Source of the DNA: Lentibacter algarum
Lineage (GTDB): Bacteria > Pseudomonadota > Alphaproteobacteria > Rhodobacterales > Rhodobacteraceae
Assembly: GCF_040580765.1 (NCBI RefSeq)
Contig: NZ_CP158687.1
Span: 930,001 to 994,000, forward strand
Reading direction: 5' to 3'
Length of the DNA: 64,000 nt
Made by a program: the position numbers and the translations under genes. Shown here one piece after another: positions 1 through 7,241 of this stretch. The notes under the pieces are model-generated. The model was not told where the DNA came from and searched no databases. It saw only the letters and a program-made list of their open reading frames with translations. Within the stretch, counting starts at the first letter, position 1; every line of letters starts with the position of its first letter.

Positions 1-1249
1 TTTTGGGCTTGGCAGGGGCTGCTGAATTCTCATCAATGAAGTTAAGCACGAGCGGGCGGATATTATTGCGCCAGCTTTTACCTGCGAAGATGCCATAGTG
101 GCCAGCGCCTGGCTCTACGTGTGAGGCTTTTTTGCTGTCGGGCAGGCCTGTGCAAAGGGCAAGCGCAGCAATGCATTGTCCTGGGGCCGAAATATCGTCC
201 TTCTCGCCTTCGACGGTTTTGATGGCGACTGTGGTGATCTTACCCATATCGACTTTGTGACCCGCGACGACAAATTCGTTTTTGGCGATTTCGCGCTCTT
301 TGAAGATGCGGTCGACGGTCGACAGATAGAATTCTGCAGTCATGTCCATGACAGCGAGATATTCGTCGTAGAATTTGTTGTGTTTGTCATTGTCGCCAGC
401 CTTGTCTTTGGCGACGCGGGCAATCTGATCGGAGAAGGCTTTGGCGTGTTTCTCGGCGTTCATGGAGATAAAGGAGGTGAGCTGCAGAAGGCCTGGATAA
501 ACCTTGCGGCCAACGCCTTTATATTTGAAGCCGACCCGCTGGATCATGCTTTCTTCGAGTTGGCCCATTGTGACACGGCGGCCAAAGTCTGTGACGTCTG
601 TGGGCGTTGCATCGGGGTCAACGGGGCCGCCAATGAGCGTGAGCGAGCGGGGCTGCGCTTCGGGCTCTTTCTCGGCGAGATAGGCTGTGGCCGCGAGTGT
701 GAGGGGGACAGGCTGGCACACGGCGATCACATGCGTGTCGGGGCCAAGTTTTTTCATGAAGTCAACAAGATAGAGGGTGTAGTCCTCAATATCAAACTTG
801 CCTTCTGAGACCGGAATGTCGCGGGCATTGTGCCAATCTGTGATGTAGACTTCACAGTCGCGGATCAGGCTCTTTACGGTGGAGCGCAGGAGCGTGGCAT
901 AATGGCCAGACATTGGGGCAACGATGAGCACCTTGCGGGGCGCTTTTTCACGGCCTGTCACGTTAAAGTGGATCAGATCGCCAAAGGCGCCTTCGACAAT
1001 TTTCTCGACTTTGACGAGGTGATCTTTGCCATCGTCGCAGGTGAAAGTGTCAATGCCCCAGTCAGGCTTGGCGATCATGCGTTCGAAGCTGCGCTCTGTC
1101 ACTTCGCCCCAAGCGGCGAGCCACTGAAAAGCAGGGTTTGGCGCGAGAGCAAAAGCGGGGTAGGATGCAAAGGATTGGGCGGTTGCGCCGAACCATTGGT
1201 TGGCATTGCGAAACGATTCCATGAAGTCGTAGCTGGCCATATAGCGCAT
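1..1249 (-). CDS. phaZ: Intracellular polyhydroxyalkanoate depolymerase, C-terminus cut by window edge
   Basis: The protein degrades stored polyhydroxybutyrate granules inside the cell. Reading the minus strand from ATG at 1249 gives an open frame of 416 codons to the window edge, beginning MRYMASYDFMESFRNANQWF. An alpha/beta-hydrolase core is visible, with the nucleophile motif AVCQPVP (Cys178); this matches the Cys-type active site of intracellular PhaZ rather than a Ser lipase box. Further on it has the SLTLIGGPVD and HYGIFAGKSWR segments typical of the PHB_depo_C family. An AAAGGA ribosome site lies 7 bases before the ATG. The gene is divergent from phaC and shares a 115-bp control region with it. 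Only the last part is missing, so the family call is firm. Confidence 0.93.
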   Translation of the reverse strand, partial: MRYMASYDFMESFRNANQWFGATAQSFASYPAFALAPNPAFQWLAAWGEVTERSFERMIAKPDWGIDTFTCDDGKDHLVKVEKIVEGAFGDLIHFNVTGREKAPRKVLIVAPMSGHYATLLRSTVKSLIRDCEVYITDWHNARDIPVSEGKFDIEDYTLYLVDFMKKLGPDTHVIAVCQPVPLTLAATAYLAEKEPEAQPRSLTLIGGPVDPDATPTDVTDFGRRVTMGQLEESMIQRVGFKYKGVGRKVYPGLLQLTSFISMNAEKHAKAFSDQIARVAKDKAGDNDKHNKFYDEYLAVMDMTAEFYLSTVDRIFKEREIAKNEFVVAGHKVDMGKITTVAIKTVEGEKDDISAPGQCIAALALCTGLPDSKKASHVEPGAGHYGIFAGKSWRNNIRPLVLNFIDENSAAPAKPK

Positions 1250-1277
1250 GTGGGCGTCCTTTGTTTCTTGTGTGCTG

Positions 1278-1288
1278 ACCTAGGGTAA
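1278..1288. promoter_or_regulatory. Shared 11-bp element in the phaZ-phaC control region
   Basis: The sequence ACCTAGGGTAA occurs here and, as its reverse complement, at 3274-3284 upstream of phaP. The second copy lies in a perfect GTTACC-CTA-GGTAAC palindrome. It differs from the PhaR-type sites. I infer a second regulator site common to the phaZ/phaC and phaP promoters; the binding protein is unknown. Confidence 0.4.
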
Positions 1289-1328
1289 GTCACTTCGTCG
1301 CGTTGTTAAGATCGTGGTAATAATTATG

Positions 1329-1339
1329 CTGCATTGCAG
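1329..1339. promoter_or_regulatory. PhaR-type operator between phaZ and phaC
   Basis: CTGC-ATT-GCAG is a perfect match to the CTGC-N3/4-GCAG site bound by PhaR in Paracoccus and Rhodobacter. It lies about 25 bases before the phaC start, where a bound repressor would block phaC transcription, and phaR itself is encoded 2.7 kb away. Confidence 0.75.
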
Positions 1340-1364
1340 AAAAAGATAGGGGAATTTTGTTAAG

Positions 1365-3158
1365 ATGACAACAAAAGATGATGTCTCGAGTGAAAATCTT
1401 GACAAAATGCAAGCTAATTTGCAGCGGGTTGAGGCGCTTACAGAGCGATTGATGCTGGCGATTAGCGGACGAAAAGCTGTGAATCCGACCCTGAGTGGTC
1501 CGGGAACTGAGCTTTATGCGCAGGCTGCTGTGAATTATTGGGCTGAAATGGTCGAGAATCCTAAGCGGATTTATGAGCATCAGCTTGAATATTGGGGCAG
1601 ATCTGTTCAGCATTTTGTCGCAGCTCAAGAAGCGTTCGCCACTGAAGGCTTCAAGGCGCCCGCAGATCACACAGGGGCTGACAAGCGTTTTGGCAACCCT
1701 TTGTGGCAGACGCATCCGTATTTTAACTTTGTGAAGCAGCAATACCTGATCAATTCAGACGCAATCCGTAAGGCTGTTGAAGATGTTGAGGATATGGACC
1801 CCAAAGACAAACGGCGGCTGAATTACTTCTCTGAGCAGATTATTGCGATGATGGCTCCTAGCAATTTCCTCGGGACGAACCCTGACGCGCTGGAGCGGGC
1901 CGTGCAGACGGAAGGCGAGAGCCTTGTGCGCGGGCTTGAGAACCTTGTGGCTGATATGGAAGCAAATGACGGCGAGCTTCTGGTCAAGCTCTGTGACGAG
2001 AGCGCCTTCGAGCTTGGTCGCAATGTGGCGACGAGCGAAGGCTCTGTTGTGTTTCGCAACGAGATGCTGGAGCTGATCCAGTATAAGGCCGCCACAGAAG
2101 AGGTGCATAAGACACCGCTGCTTATTTTCCCTCCATGGATCAACAAGTTTTATATTCTCGACCTCAAGGCCGAAAACAGCCTGATCAAATGGATCACCGA
2201 GCAGGGCTATACCCTGTTTGTTGTGAGCTGGCGCAATCCGGGACGTGCCCAAGGGGTCTGGGGCATGGAAGATTATATCGAGACAGGCTTTAAAGAGGCG
2301 ATCCGCGTGACCAAAGAGATCACGGGAGAGAAGCAGGTCAATGCTGTGGGATACTGCATTGCGGGCACGACGCTTCATCTGATGCTCGCTGATATGAAAG
2401 CCAAGGGCGATACATCTGTGAAGTCAGCGACTTTCTTCACGGCGCTGTCTGATTTTGGCGAACAAGGGGAGTTTACGCCCTTCTTGCAGGATGACTTTGT
2501 GGATGGGATCGAAGAGGAGGTGGCCAACTACGGAGTATTACGCTCGGTGATTATGTCACGGACCATGAGTTTCTTGCGCTCTAATGATTTGGTGTATGGG
2601 CCAGCCATCAAGTCCTACATGATGGGAGAGACGCCGCCTGCCTTTGATCTGCTGTTCTGGAATGGTGATGCGACGAACCTGCCTGGAAAGATGGTCATGG
2701 AGTATCTGCGCGGACTTTGCCAGAAGAACGCTTTTGTCGGGGAGGGGTATGAGATTCTGGGAGAGCGGCTGCATGTGCGCGATGTCGAGATCCCGCTCTT
2801 TGCCGTGACGTGCGAGACAGATCATATTGCCGCGTGGCGAGACTGCTACCGTGGGTTTGGGATGACAGGGGCAAAGGACAAGACCTTTGTTGTGAGCCAG
2901 TCGGGGCATATTGCGGGGGTCGTTAACCCGCCGAGCAAGAAGAAATACGGCCACTACACCAACGAAGAGTTGCCTGAAGCGGCGGCTGATTGGTGGGAGG
3001 GCGCAACGTTCCACGAGGGGTCTTGGTGGCCGCGCTGGGAAGGCTGGCTTGGCAAGCGCTCGGGCAAAATGATACCTGCGCGTGAATTGGGCGGAAACGG
3101 CTATGAGCCGTTGTGCGCCGCCCCTGGCACATATGTGAAGCTCAAACCAGAAGTCTAG
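1365..3158 (+). CDS. phaC: Class I poly(3-hydroxyalkanoate) polymerase
   Basis: It polymerises (R)-3-hydroxyacyl-CoA into polyhydroxybutyrate at the granule surface. At 597 residues it is the size expected for a class I synthase. An N-terminal PhaC_N region is followed by an alpha/beta-hydrolase core. The catalytic triad can be placed at Cys331 (VGYCIAGT), Asp486 (CETDHIAAW) and His515 (SQSGHIAGV). The lipase-like box reads G-Y-C-I-A instead of the commoner G-Y-C-I-G. The ATG at 1365 follows an AGGGG-type ribosome site by about 13 bases, somewhat far. It is divergent from phaZ and preceded by a PhaR-type operator at 1329-1339; phaP and phaR follow on the same strand. Confidence 0.96.
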   Translation: MTTKDDVSSENLDKMQANLQRVEALTERLMLAISGRKAVNPTLSGPGTELYAQAAVNYWAEMVENPKRIYEHQLEYWGRSVQHFVAAQEAFATEGFKAPADHTGADKRFGNPLWQTHPYFNFVKQQYLINSDAIRKAVEDVEDMDPKDKRRLNYFSEQIIAMMAPSNFLGTNPDALERAVQTEGESLVRGLENLVADMEANDGELLVKLCDESAFELGRNVATSEGSVVFRNEMLELIQYKAATEEVHKTPLLIFPPWINKFYILDLKAENSLIKWITEQGYTLFVVSWRNPGRAQGVWGMEDYIETGFKEAIRVTKEITGEKQVNAVGYCIAGTTLHLMLADMKAKGDTSVKSATFFTALSDFGEQGEFTPFLQDDFVDGIEEEVANYGVLRSVIMSRTMSFLRSNDLVYGPAIKSYMMGETPPAFDLLFWNGDATNLPGKMVMEYLRGLCQKNAFVGEGYEILGERLHVRDVEIPLFAVTCETDHIAAWRDCYRGFGMTGAKDKTFVVSQSGHIAGVVNPPSKKKYGHYTNEELPEAAADWWEGATFHEGSWWPRWEGWLGKRSGKMIPARELGGNGYEPLCAAPGTYVKLKPEV

Positions 3159-3231
3159 GCTCTTCGGAGGCGGCTCTTGGATGTGCTTTTGATGGCAGGC
3201 GATTCCATGAAGGTTTTGTAAAAATGTAATG

Positions 3232-3242
3232 CTGCGTTGCGG
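3232..3242. promoter_or_regulatory. Imperfect PhaR-type site upstream of phaP (distal)
   Basis: CTGC-GTT-GCGG differs from the PhaR consensus by one base in the right arm. It is the outermost of three such sites before phaP (also 3297-3307 and 3324-3334), which suggests cooperative binding. Confidence 0.4.
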
Positions 3243-3272
3243 CTAAAGATTTTTTGCGAGCAAAATAAGGGG

Positions 3273-3287
3273 GTTACCCTAGGTAAC
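3273..3287. promoter_or_regulatory. GTTACC-CTA-GGTAAC palindrome upstream of phaP
   Basis: This is a perfect inverted repeat with 6-base arms and a 3-base spacer, lying between PhaR-type sites. Its core is shared in reverse orientation with 1278-1288 before phaZ/phaC. It is a candidate operator for a regulator other than PhaR. Confidence 0.4.
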
Positions 3288-3296
3288 TTTTTTATG

Positions 3297-3307
3297 CCGC
3301 AGTGCAG
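3297..3307. promoter_or_regulatory. Imperfect PhaR-type site upstream of phaP (middle)
   Basis: CCGC-AGT-GCAG has a complete right arm and one mismatch in the left arm. It is followed by GAAAAAGA, and the same GCAG-AAAAAGA context follows the operator before phaC. Confidence 0.4.
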
Positions 3308-3321
3308 AAAAAGACTTGAAT

Positions 3322-3336
3322 TGCTGCGATGCAGCA
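3322..3336. promoter_or_regulatory. PhaR-type operator upstream of phaP (proximal, perfect)
   Basis: The sequence is TGCTGC-GAT-GCAGCA, a perfect inverted repeat with 6-base arms containing the CTGC-N3-GCAG consensus (3324-3334). It lies about 80 bases before the phasin start and is the best candidate for PhaR control of phaP. Confidence 0.75.
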
Positions 3337-3413
3337 TGTATATATTCCTCAGACGCGTAACCAACTCCTCGGGCCAAAGTAGAGTTGCCCGATTAACCTG
3401 ATAGGATTTTAAA

Positions 3414-3863
3414 ATGGCTAAGGCACAAGATTTCACAGCGACACTCAAAGACATGATGGGCGCATTCCCTGTAGACACAGCTGCTTTTGAAGGCGCTTTC
3501 AAAAACCAAGCCGAGCTTGGCGAAAAGTTCTCTTCAGTTGCTCTGGAAGCTGCTGAAAAATCAGCCGCCATCTCAACAAAGTGGACATCTGAGACACTTG
3601 CCAAGCTTGGCGACATGTCAAAAGTAAAAGCAGAGCCTGCTGACTACGCAAAAGCGATCACAGACTTCGCCTCAGCCCAAGCTGAAGTTGCTTCAGAAAA
3701 CATGGCTGCTTTCGCTGAAGTTGCGAAAAAAGTTCAAATGGAAACAGTTGAGCTCATGATGGCAGCTGGTAAATCAGCTTCAGAAGAAGCCACAACAGCT
3801 GTTAAAAAAGCGACTGAAGACATGACAGCCGCAGCGAAAAAAGCGACAGCTGCTGCAAAGTAA
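3414..3863 (+). CDS. phaP: Phasin, polyhydroxyalkanoate granule coat protein
   Basis: Phasins coat polyhydroxybutyrate granules and control their size and number. The 149-residue protein is almost entirely helical in composition, rich in Ala, Lys and Glu, with no Cys. It ends in a Lys/Ala-rich tail with AAKKATAAAK repeats, like those of phasins that contact nucleic acid or the granule surface. Its position between phaC and phaR is the standard alphaproteobacterial order. The upstream 255 bp hold three PhaR-type sites, and a strong intrinsic terminator follows, so phaP is probably a separate, highly expressed transcript. Codon choice is visibly biased, consistent with high expression. Confidence 0.92.
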   Translation: MAKAQDFTATLKDMMGAFPVDTAAFEGAFKNQAELGEKFSSVALEAAEKSAAISTKWTSETLAKLGDMSKVKAEPADYAKAITDFASAQAEVASENMAAFAEVAKKVQMETVELMMAAGKSASEEATTAVKKATEDMTAAAKKATAAAK

Positions 3864-3918
3864 GCTGACAGAGATAGAGCGCAACAGTCTCCTCCCATTC
3901 TGAAAGCGCTCCACTCTT

Positions 3919-3951
3919 GAGCGGGTCCTTAGCGGCCCGCTCTTTCTTTTT
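3919..3951 (+). terminator. Intrinsic terminator after phaP
   Basis: GAGCGGG (3919-3925) pairs with CCCGCTC (3936-3942) across a 10-base loop, and a T-rich run follows to 3951. It separates the phaP transcript from phaR. Confidence 0.8.
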
Positions 3952-3969
3952 GTGATCGGCTGCCATAAG

Positions 3970-3980
3970 CTGCACTGCAG
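3970..3980. promoter_or_regulatory. PhaR-type operator upstream of phaR
   Basis: CTGC-ACT-GCAG matches the consensus exactly and sits inside a 13-base palindrome, GCTGCACTGCAGC. It lies 26 bases before the phaR GTG start, consistent with PhaR repressing its own gene. Confidence 0.75.
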
Positions 3981-4006
3981 CGCGGCTCATTTGGGAGGAT
4001 ACAAGC

Positions 4007-4567
4007 GTGGACGAGTCTCAAAAACCATTGCTGATCAAGCGGTACGCAAGCCGCAGGCTTTATAATACCGAAACATCAGACTATGTAACGCTTGACGATA
4101 TTGCGGCTTTTATCCGCGAAGGGCGCGAGGTTCAGATTGTAGATCTGAAATCTGGCGACGATCTTACACGGCAGTATCTCTTGCAGATTATTGCAGACCA
4201 CGAGAGCCGCGGCGAGAATATGCTGCCTGTCTCTGTGCTCAACGATATTGTCCGTAGCTATACAAACCAAGCCACCCAGATGATGCCTGAGTTTTTGCAA
4301 GCCAGCTTTGATATGCTCCGTGAGGGGCAAGAAAAGATGATGAAAAACATGGGGACAATCAGCCCTATGGCCAAAGTTCCGGGTTTTGAGGCGCTTCAGG
4401 CACAGCAAGAAGCCTTTTTGAAAGCGATGACGGGCGGCTTTGGTGGGGGTGCTGCGGCGACAAAACCGGAAGCGGCGGCGCCAAAAGGCGACAGTCCTGA
4501 CGATCTTGATGACATCAAGGCCGAGCTGGCTGCGCTTCAGGCCAAGCTTTCCAAGATGGGTAAGTAA
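4007..4567 (+). CDS. phaR: Polyhydroxyalkanoate synthesis repressor PhaR
   Basis: PhaR senses polyhydroxybutyrate and represses phasin and polymer genes until granules form. Residues about 8-70 are the PHB_acc_N DNA-binding domain (IKRYASRRLYNTETSDYVTL). The accumulation-regulator domain follows (LPVSVLNDIVRSYTNQATQM), then a low-complexity Ala/Lys tail that ends in a short coiled coil (LDDIKAELAALQAKL). The start is GTG at 4007, preceded by GGGAGGA. A perfect CTGC-N3-GCAG operator lies just upstream, so the gene is probably autoregulated. Length (186 residues) is normal for the family. A LysR gene begins 6 bases after the stop. Confidence 0.95.
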   Translation: MDESQKPLLIKRYASRRLYNTETSDYVTLDDIAAFIREGREVQIVDLKSGDDLTRQYLLQIIADHESRGENMLPVSVLNDIVRSYTNQATQMMPEFLQASFDMLREGQEKMMKNMGTISPMAKVPGFEALQAQQEAFLKAMTGGFGGGAAATKPEAAAPKGDSPDDLDDIKAELAALQAKLSKMGK

Positions 4568-4573
4568 TGCAAA

Positions 4574-5539
4574 ATGGCTGACAACGCGGGGCGGATCACC
4601 CTTTGGGGGGTGGAAGTTTTTATTGCCACGGCAGAGGAACGCTCCATCACCGCGGCAGCGCGCCGCCTTGGTGCGAGTCCTTCGGCTGTGAGCCAGCAGC
4701 TGACCAATCTTGAGGGCGCAATGGGTGTTACGCTGTTGCAGCGCAATGCCCGACCCATTTTGTTAACGCCGGCGGGAGAGATTTTCCGCAGGCGGGCGCA
4801 GAATATTATGAACGAGGCTGAACAGGTCCGTACAGAGCTTGCAATGAGCGATATGCGTGGTCTGACGCGGTTTCGCCTTGGGATGATCGAAGATCTGGCG
4901 GCAGATGTAACGCCCCAGCTTTTGACGCAGATGGCCGATGAACTCACCACCTGCCAGTTTTTGCTGGAGACGGGGGCGAGCCATTTTCTGCATGATCAAC
5001 TTGATGCACGCGCCTTAGATGTCATCGTTGCAGCGGAGATGGGCGAGGCCTTGAGCGGGATGGAAGTCCACCCGCTTATGGAGGAAGGGTTTGTTGTTGC
5101 GGCCCCAAAAGGCGCGATTGACCGAAAGGGCGATGTGCTGCGTCAGCTGAAGCGGCTTCCGCTCATTCAGTATACGTCACGGCACCATATGGGACGTCAG
5201 ATTGCCAGTCACCTGTCCCGCCAGAATTTGCGGATGTCCCACCGTTTTGAGCTTGATAGCTATCATGCCATTTTGGCGATGGTCGGGCAGGGTGCGGGCT
5301 GGACCATCCTGACGCCGCTGGCCCTGATGCGTGCGCGGCGCTTTGCACCCAAGATTGATGTAATGGCACTGCCGTTTGAGCCGCTCTCACGGCGGATCAG
5401 CCTGACGGCCCGTGAGGGCATTTTGCAGGATATGCCTGAAGGGGTCGCGCAGAAGCTGCGCCCGATCCTGCGCCAGACCATTATTGATCCGGCGCTGGAA
5501 GCGTTTCCTGAAACCAACGGTGTGATCAGCCTGCTTTAA
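4574..5539 (+). CDS. LysR-family transcriptional regulator
   Basis: The protein has 321 residues with an N-terminal winged helix-turn-helix (about residues 8-65, including ITAAARRLGASPSAVSQQL). An effector domain with the periplasmic-binding-protein-like fold follows (about 90-300). It starts 6 bases after the phaR stop, so the two are probably co-transcribed and it may respond to carbon storage state. LysR genes more often regulate a divergent neighbour, but here the next gene is convergent and overlaps its 3' end by 14 bp, which leaves no divergent target in view. The effector cannot be read from the sequence. Confidence 0.88.
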   Translation: MADNAGRITLWGVEVFIATAEERSITAAARRLGASPSAVSQQLTNLEGAMGVTLLQRNARPILLTPAGEIFRRRAQNIMNEAEQVRTELAMSDMRGLTRFRLGMIEDLAADVTPQLLTQMADELTTCQFLLETGASHFLHDQLDARALDVIVAAEMGEALSGMEVHPLMEEGFVVAAPKGAIDRKGDVLRQLKRLPLIQYTSRHHMGRQIASHLSRQNLRMSHRFELDSYHAILAMVGQGAGWTILTPLALMRARRFAPKIDVMALPFEPLSRRISLTAREGILQDMPEGVAQKLRPILRQTIIDPALEAFPETNGVISLL

Positions 5540-6737
5540 GGGTGGGCTCTGCCTTGGCGTCTTGGGCGGCTGCGAGGAGGGCATCGGCAATAAAGTCGAG
5601 CTCTTCGCGCGTGAGACGGGCAGGAAGGCGGGTATCACAGGCGCGCATGAGCATCTGACGGGTGTGCGGCAGTTCTGGTGTTTCGCCTGGGATGAACTTC
5701 CAGTTCCAGAAGGCGCGGGCGTTGTCCGTGCTCATCCCGAAAATCTGAACTTTTACGCCGCGTGCGGCGGCGGAGCGGGCAAAAGTTTCTGTCTCGCTGT
5801 CATCCATGTTCACAAGGTTGAACTGGATGCTATCGGGCGCGCGCTCTTCAGGGGCGAGCTTGGCGGGCACAGTCAACCAAGGGCTTTGTTCCAGCTTTGT
5901 GGCGACATAGTCATGATTGTTGCGGCCTTTGGTGACACGTTCAGCCACAAGCGGCAGCTGTGGGCGAATGACGGCTGCGGAGAGATTGCTCAAGCGGAGA
6001 TTGTAAAGTGGAAGACGGTTTTGCCAGCGTGCGAAGGCGGCCTCGAGGGCTTCGTCAATCTCGCCATGCTTGCGCCAGTTGTGTTCATAGGCGCCAGACA
6101 TGATCACGGCTTGGGCGAGCAGATCGGCATCGTCGGTGATGAGGATGCCGCCTTCGCCAGCGTTGACGAGCTTGTAAGACTGGAAGGAAAAGCAGCCGAT
6201 GCGCCCGAGCGTGCCGATGTTTTGACCGTGCCATGTTGTTCCGAGGCTGTGAGCGGCGTCTTCAATGACGGGAATATTGCGCGCGTCGCATAGTGCCATG
6301 ATGGCGTCCATATCGGAGGTGTGGCCGCGCATATGGGAGATGATGACAGCGCTAATATTGTCGGCAAGCTTTGCCTCAAAATCGACCATATCGATACGAT
6401 AGTTCTCGCCGACGTCACAAAGCACAGGCAGGCAGTCTGCATGGACAACAGAGGAGGGCACGGCGGCAAACGTAAAGGCAGGAATGAGCACGCGGGCGTC
6501 GCGTGGCAATCCGAGCGCTTTGAGCGAGAGAAAGAGTGCAGCAGAACATGAGGAGACAGCCAGCGCGTATTTTGCGCCAAGCAAGTCCGCAAATTCTCGC
6601 TCCAGAAGCGCGACAGGGGCGTCTTCGGGGGCGGTGTAGCGAAAGAGGTCGCCTGACGCGAGCAGGCGGTCAATTTCGTCACGCGCGGCGTCTGGGATGG
6701 ATTCTGCGTCGTGAACGGATGGGGCTTTGGTCAACAT
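5526..6737 (-). CDS. DegT/DnrJ/EryC1/StrS-family PLP aminotransferase
   Basis: This family uses pyridoxal phosphate to transaminate keto-sugars, usually for surface polysaccharide or cofactor building blocks. The 403-residue protein shows the family signatures: SSCSAALFLSLKALGL near residue 65, PVIEDAAHSLG (phosphate/PLP-binding Asp), and the Schiff-base Lys189 in FSFQSYKLVNAGEGG. No sugar dehydrogenase or glycosyltransferase lies nearby, so the substrate is unknown. Its 3' end overlaps the LysR gene by 14 bp, tail to tail. The ribosome site is weak (GGGAATCC). Confidence 0.87.
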   Translation of the reverse strand: MLTKAPSVHDAESIPDAARDEIDRLLASGDLFRYTAPEDAPVALLEREFADLLGAKYALAVSSCSAALFLSLKALGLPRDARVLIPAFTFAAVPSSVVHADCLPVLCDVGENYRIDMVDFEAKLADNISAVIISHMRGHTSDMDAIMALCDARNIPVIEDAAHSLGTTWHGQNIGTLGRIGCFSFQSYKLVNAGEGGILITDDADLLAQAVIMSGAYEHNWRKHGEIDEALEAAFARWQNRLPLYNLRLSNLSAAVIRPQLPLVAERVTKGRNNHDYVATKLEQSPWLTVPAKLAPEERAPDSIQFNLVNMDDSETETFARSAAARGVKVQIFGMSTDNARAFWNWKFIPGETPELPHTRQMLMRACDTRLPARLTREELDFIADALLAAAQDAKAEPTLKAG

Positions 6738-6840
6738 ATTCAGGATTCCCGAAAATTACATTCGTTAAATCTAAACTATTTTGCGATTCAAAAAAACCCC
6801 ATATGCGCCCGTGCGACCCTATGTGTCTTTTTCTCTTTAA

Positions 6841-6914
6841 AAATATCCTGGGGGAGTGCGAGGGGGCGAGCCCCCTCGCGGGGTCGGATTTTCGCGCAGC
6901 GAAAATTCGAAGTC
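6841..6914 (-). repeat. Two-hairpin 3'-flanking element, copy 1
   Basis: The element begins 4 bases after the ferredoxin stop codon. Hairpin A: TCGGATTTTCGC (6884-6895) pairs with GCGAAAATTCGA (6899-6910) with one G-T wobble. Hairpin B: GCGAGGGGG (6858-6866) pairs with CCCCCTCGC (6871-6879). On the minus strand a GGATATTTTT tract follows, so it can act as a terminator of the P450-ligase-ferredoxin operon. Copies 2 and 3 are at 11337-11402 and 51641-51692. Confidence 0.8.
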
Positions 6915-7229
6915 TTAGACCTCTGGCACAATCAAAGTGAGACCATCCAGTGCCTGTGACGCCAGTATCTGGCAGGAGAGGCGGGATGTTGGCCCGCGCT
7001 CGGCCTCGGTTGCATCCAGCATGGCATCTTCAAATTCGCCAGCGGCGCCGGTTTGGGAGCTCCATGCCGCGTCGACATAGACATGGCAGGTTGCGCAGGC
7101 GAGGCTGCCGCCGCATTCGCCAATCACGTTCGGTACATTGTTGGCCACGGCGGCTTCCATCATGTTGGTTCCGTCGCTGACTTGCGCTGAGATTTCGCTG
7201 CCGTCGGGCAGTTTCCAAATGACCTTCAT
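6915..7229 (-). CDS. [2Fe-2S] ferredoxin of the adrenodoxin/putidaredoxin type
   Basis: This small electron carrier probably donates electrons to the P450 encoded in the same operon. Four cluster ligands are visible at Cys39, Cys45, Cys48 and Cys86. The spacing C-x5-C-x2-C-x37-C is that of the adrenodoxin/putidaredoxin class, which serves bacterial P450s. Length (104 residues) is typical. It is the last gene of P450-ligase-ferredoxin, 12 bp after the ligase stop, with AAGGGGA before its ATG. No ferredoxin reductase gene is present in the window, so the reductase must be encoded elsewhere. Confidence 0.93.
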   Translation of the reverse strand: MKVIWKLPDGSEISAQVSDGTNMMEAAVANNVPNVIGECGGSLACATCHVYVDAAWSSQTGAAGEFEDAMLDATEAERGPTSRLSCQILASQALDGLTLIVPEV

Positions 7230-7241
7230 CGCTTTTCCCCT

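Noticed and set aside
176..1288. Two plus-strand open frames of 210 and 152 codons
   Set aside because: They lie antisense to phaZ, whose minus-strand frame is continuous and matches its family throughout; the plus frames show no recognisable protein pattern.
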